From Alteromonas sp. KC3 (GTDB lineage Bacteria; Pseudomonadota; Gammaproteobacteria; Enterobacterales; Alteromonadaceae), in the NCBI RefSeq assembly GCF_016756315.1, contig NZ_AP024235.1:2294001-2358000 (forward strand): a DNA stretch of 64,000 nt, written 5' to 3'. A model generated the notes under the pieces. It worked only from the letters and a program-made list of their open reading frames with translations, was not told where the DNA came from and did no database searches. The position numbers and the translations under genes are program-made. Shown piece by piece: positions 61,901 through 64,000 of this stretch; position 1 is the stretch's first letter, and every line of letters begins with the position of its first letter.

Positions 61901-63388
61901 TCACCGTTTGAGTACATCTTCATGTGTTTTAAAATTGAGTGCACAACCTTGAACAAACTGCGCGACATTTTGCTCGGTATAAAGATCCCCCTTCCCCGGT
62001 TGATTTGCCGCTAGCGCGGGAAATGCACCATAGCCCGCTAACAAGCAGTGCCAAGAAACAGAATCCCAGTGCATTCCTATATTTTGCCGCTTTATCTCTT
62101 CGCTAAGATCTTCCCTATTAAACCAACATTGCAGTATTTTCATCAGTGATGGCGACAAGTTAGTGTTGTTTCTATTATCGCGCCAATACTCACTATCATC
62201 GCGCGTATTTAATTTGTAGTGCGCTACAATATAATCGCGCACCCGGTCAAAGCGCTCTTTAGCGAAGGTATTGAAATCATGCTGCTGCGCGTTAGTGAAC
62301 TGCCCTTTTTCATAGAGATCAGCAAAGTGCTCAATACAAATTTGTACAAGGTGTAGCGCTGTTGCCTCCAATGGCTCAATAAAACCTTGAGATAGCCCCA
62401 ATGCAAGACAATTCCTATACCAATGCTTTTCAACCTGACCCACTTTCATTTTTAGATGTCTAGCATCAACATCTGAGTTTGTAAGCCCTAAGAATTGGCG
62501 AAGTTCCACTTCCGCTTCATCACTGCTGCAATGTGCGGAGCTATACACATACCCGTTACCAGTGCGGCTTTGAAGTGGTATTGTCCAGCACCAACCATTG
62601 CGGAGTGCTGTAGATTGTGTTTCTACAGATATCGTTGACTGAACGTCGGTAGGAAGAACAACCGCAGAATCATTAAACAAATTATCGCTGTAGCTATTAA
62701 AGCGTACGCCTAGGGTTTGCTGCAAAAGCATTGAAGAGAACCCGGTGCAGTCTATAAAAAAGTCGCCCTCAATATTGCCCTTGTCAGTGATAAGTTGCTG
62801 GATATCACCGTTTCCGTGTAATACAACATCAGTGATGTTTGCACTAACGTGGTTGACGTTTCGACTTACGGCAAGATCGCGCAGATAACTACCCAGTAGT
62901 GCACTATCAAAATGATAGCCATATTCCATTCTAAAAGGAAAATTATCGGGGGTAATTGGCGCTTTGTGTTGCTGGGCCAGTACACCGTTTATTAAGAAGT
63001 CTTCTCCCTTAACGTGCGTGTCTAAACCTAATCTGCGCGTACGACAATTTACTTCAAACGCCCGTTGCGTAAAGGTATCGGTTTGTGAAATGAACGGATG
63101 ACGATAACTGTCTACCCCTGAGGCAGGGCTCCAATCGTTAAATTGAATACTGACCTTATAAGTAGCGTTGCAACGCCCCATCCAATCGCTCTCGTGAATA
63201 CCTAGTTCGTGAAAAAAGCGCTTAAGTGTAGGTGTTGAGCCCTCACCTACACCAATGATGCCAATATCAGGCGATTCAACTAACGTTACTTTTACAACGT
63301 CACTTTGCCATTTGTGGGCAAAGTAGTTCGCCGCCATCCATCCAGCAGTACCACCGCCGGCAATCACAATGTGCTTTGGTTTATCCAT
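61901..63388 (-). CDS. Flavin-dependent tryptophan-halogenase-like protein 1
   Basis: This 495-residue FAD/FADH2-dependent enzyme has a Rossmann FAD motif GGGTAGW at 11-17. The halogenase signatures are intact: WCWTIP (266-271, the WxWxIP motif), Lys78 in NATYK at the place of the catalytic Lys79 of PrnA, and EPLEAT (338-343) around the expected catalytic Glu. This suggests real halogenase chemistry, not just a flavoprotein. Such genes are often found beside TonB receptors in carbohydrate loci of Alteromonadales, Caulobacter and Xanthomonads, where their substrate is unknown. It is 6 bp after a second gene of the family and upstream of the TonB-pullulanase operon. Confidence 0.9.
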   Translation of the reverse strand: MDKPKHIVIAGGGTAGWMAANYFAHKWQSDVVKVTLVESPDIGIIGVGEGSTPTLKRFFHELGIHESDWMGRCNATYKVSIQFNDWSPASGVDSYRHPFISQTDTFTQRAFEVNCRTRRLGLDTHVKGEDFLINGVLAQQHKAPITPDNFPFRMEYGYHFDSALLGSYLRDLAVSRNVNHVSANITDVVLHGNGDIQQLITDKGNIEGDFFIDCTGFSSMLLQQTLGVRFNSYSDNLFNDSAVVLPTDVQSTISVETQSTALRNGWCWTIPLQSRTGNGYVYSSAHCSSDEAEVELRQFLGLTNSDVDARHLKMKVGQVEKHWYRNCLALGLSQGFIEPLEATALHLVQICIEHFADLYEKGQFTNAQQHDFNTFAKERFDRVRDYIVAHYKLNTRDDSEYWRDNRNNTNLSPSLMKILQCWFNREDLSEEIKRQNIGMHWDSVSWHCLLAGYGAFPALAANQPGKGDLYTEQNVAQFVQGCALNFKTHEDVLKR

Positions 63389-63394
63389 AACGTG

Positions 63395-64000
63395 TTAATT
63401 ACCGCAATACTGCTTTAAGAAGTCATCATGACTGGAAATTTTGCCAATGGGTTCATTTTTAATGCGTTTTATATTGTGCATTAAGTCTAGTATTTTTTGC
63501 TCAGATAGCGACTTGGCCAACGGATGATAGTCGCGCTGCGTTACACCTTGGCCCATCAACACCTGCAACCACGAACTTTCCAGAAACAAATCATTTTGCT
63601 CTCTGAATAAATTGCCTGATTCTCTAAACAGTTCAATTTTATGAGTTAAACTTTCAGGCACTTCCATTTCTCTTAGGTCTTTCCAGAAATGTGAATCATC
63701 ACGTTCATTCACATGATAATGAAGAATAATGAAGTCGCGGATCTGTTCAAACTCAAGTTGTGATTGCTTGTTGTATTCGTCAACTTGTTTTTGCTTAATG
63801 CCTTCATGAGGAAATAAATGAATAAGCCTTACCACCGCAGACTGTATAAGGTGAATACTGGTGGATTCTAATGGTTCTAGAAAACCACTAGATAGCCCTA
63901 CTGCAATCACATTTTTATTCCACTGCTTGCGTCTTCGCCCGGTTCTAAATTTGATGAAATTTGGTTCAGCTAACGGTTTTGTATCTAAATTAGAAGCAAG
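63395..64000 (-). CDS. Flavin-dependent tryptophan-halogenase-like protein 2, 3' part
   Basis: The visible part is the C-terminal 201 residues; the reading frame stays open to the window edge with typical family sequence (PNFIKFRTGRRRKQWNKNV), so the gene starts outside. The core motif VGLSSGFLEPLESTSIHLIQ is the signature of the tryptophan-halogenase family. The N-terminal FAD domain and WxWxIP cannot be seen. Its stop is 6 bp before the next halogenase-like gene, so the pair is one transcript. The two visible proteins share the motif but clearly differ in sequence, so they are not a recent duplication. Confidence 0.9.
   Translation of the reverse strand, partial: LASNLDTKPLAEPNFIKFRTGRRRKQWNKNVIAVGLSSGFLEPLESTSIHLIQSAVVRLIHLFPHEGIKQKQVDEYNKQSQLEFEQIRDFIILHYHVNERDDSHFWKDLREMEVPESLTHKIELFRESGNLFREQNDLFLESSWLQVLMGQGVTQRDYHPLAKSLSEQKILDLMHNIKRIKNEPIGKISSHDDFLKQYCGN

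Noticed and set aside
1..64000. tRNA, rRNA, CRISPR arrays, insertion sequences, prophage
   Set aside because: I looked for clover-leaf segments, repeated spacer arrays, transposase and phage-protein signatures and saw none.

Overview
The window looks like chromosomal DNA of a marine gammaproteobacterium of the Alteromonadaceae, most likely Alteromonas or a close relative. This rests on gene content (yejK/yejL/yejM block, Pla-1/cef-family surface lipase, PsrA-like TetR, SLC45-type sugar permease, large TonB receptors beside GH13 enzymes and tryptophan-halogenase-like proteins), moderate AT-richness and gene style; no rRNA marker is present. I saw no tRNA, rRNA, CRISPR array, insertion sequence, prophage or integrase gene. 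Coding density is high, and many genes end in clear hairpin terminators.

Region 1 (1-39 kb) is mostly housekeeping and signalling. It holds the 5' part of trhO, a REC-TPR response regulator, an AraC regulator with a dienelactone-hydrolase-like enzyme, pfkA, three lipoprotein or membrane proteins of unknown function, a LytS/LytTR-type two-component pair, a PilZ protein and an M61 peptidase. An M23 peptidase, a tandem PTPS-like protein and yejK / yejL-yejM follow. Then come rlmA-gmhB (overlapping ATGA), a valine-catabolism pair (isobutyryl-CoA dehydrogenase and 3-hydroxyisobutyryl-CoA hydrolase), a second REC-TPR regulator, mmsB, glutathione peroxidase, a D-lactate-dehydrogenase-like enzyme, cmoM and nif3. 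The stretch ends with a PsrA-like regulator, sohB, two large lipoprotein hydrolases (an S45 acylase and a VolA-like lipase), a YciK-like SDR and glnS.

Region 2 (39.3-64 kb) is dominated by an alpha-glucan (starch/maltodextrin/pullulan) utilisation locus. It contains a LacI-family regulator, an operon of periplasmic cyclomaltodextrinase-like GH13, SLC45-type permease and lipoprotein GH13, a further lipoprotein GH13 amylase, two TonB-dependent receptors, and a very large type I pullulanase lipoprotein with three C-terminal domain repeats. It ends with two flavin-dependent halogenase-like genes that run off the window. A simple model is that surface amylase and pullulanase cut polymer, TonB receptors import oligosaccharides, periplasmic GH13 enzymes trim them, and the SLC45-type permease brings small sugars into the cytoplasm.

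The most informative non-coding signal is a 14-bp near-palindrome, TGCATACGTATTCA. It occurs three times, once before each of three glucan transcription units. In two of them it sits exactly 5 bp upstream of a good -35 element. Three unrelated genes (an exosortase-associated acyltransferase, a SpoU-type RNA methyltransferase and a patatin) interrupt the glucan locus. No start was verified experimentally; where the longest open frame disagrees with ribosome-binding-site or family evidence I give the shorter start and say so.
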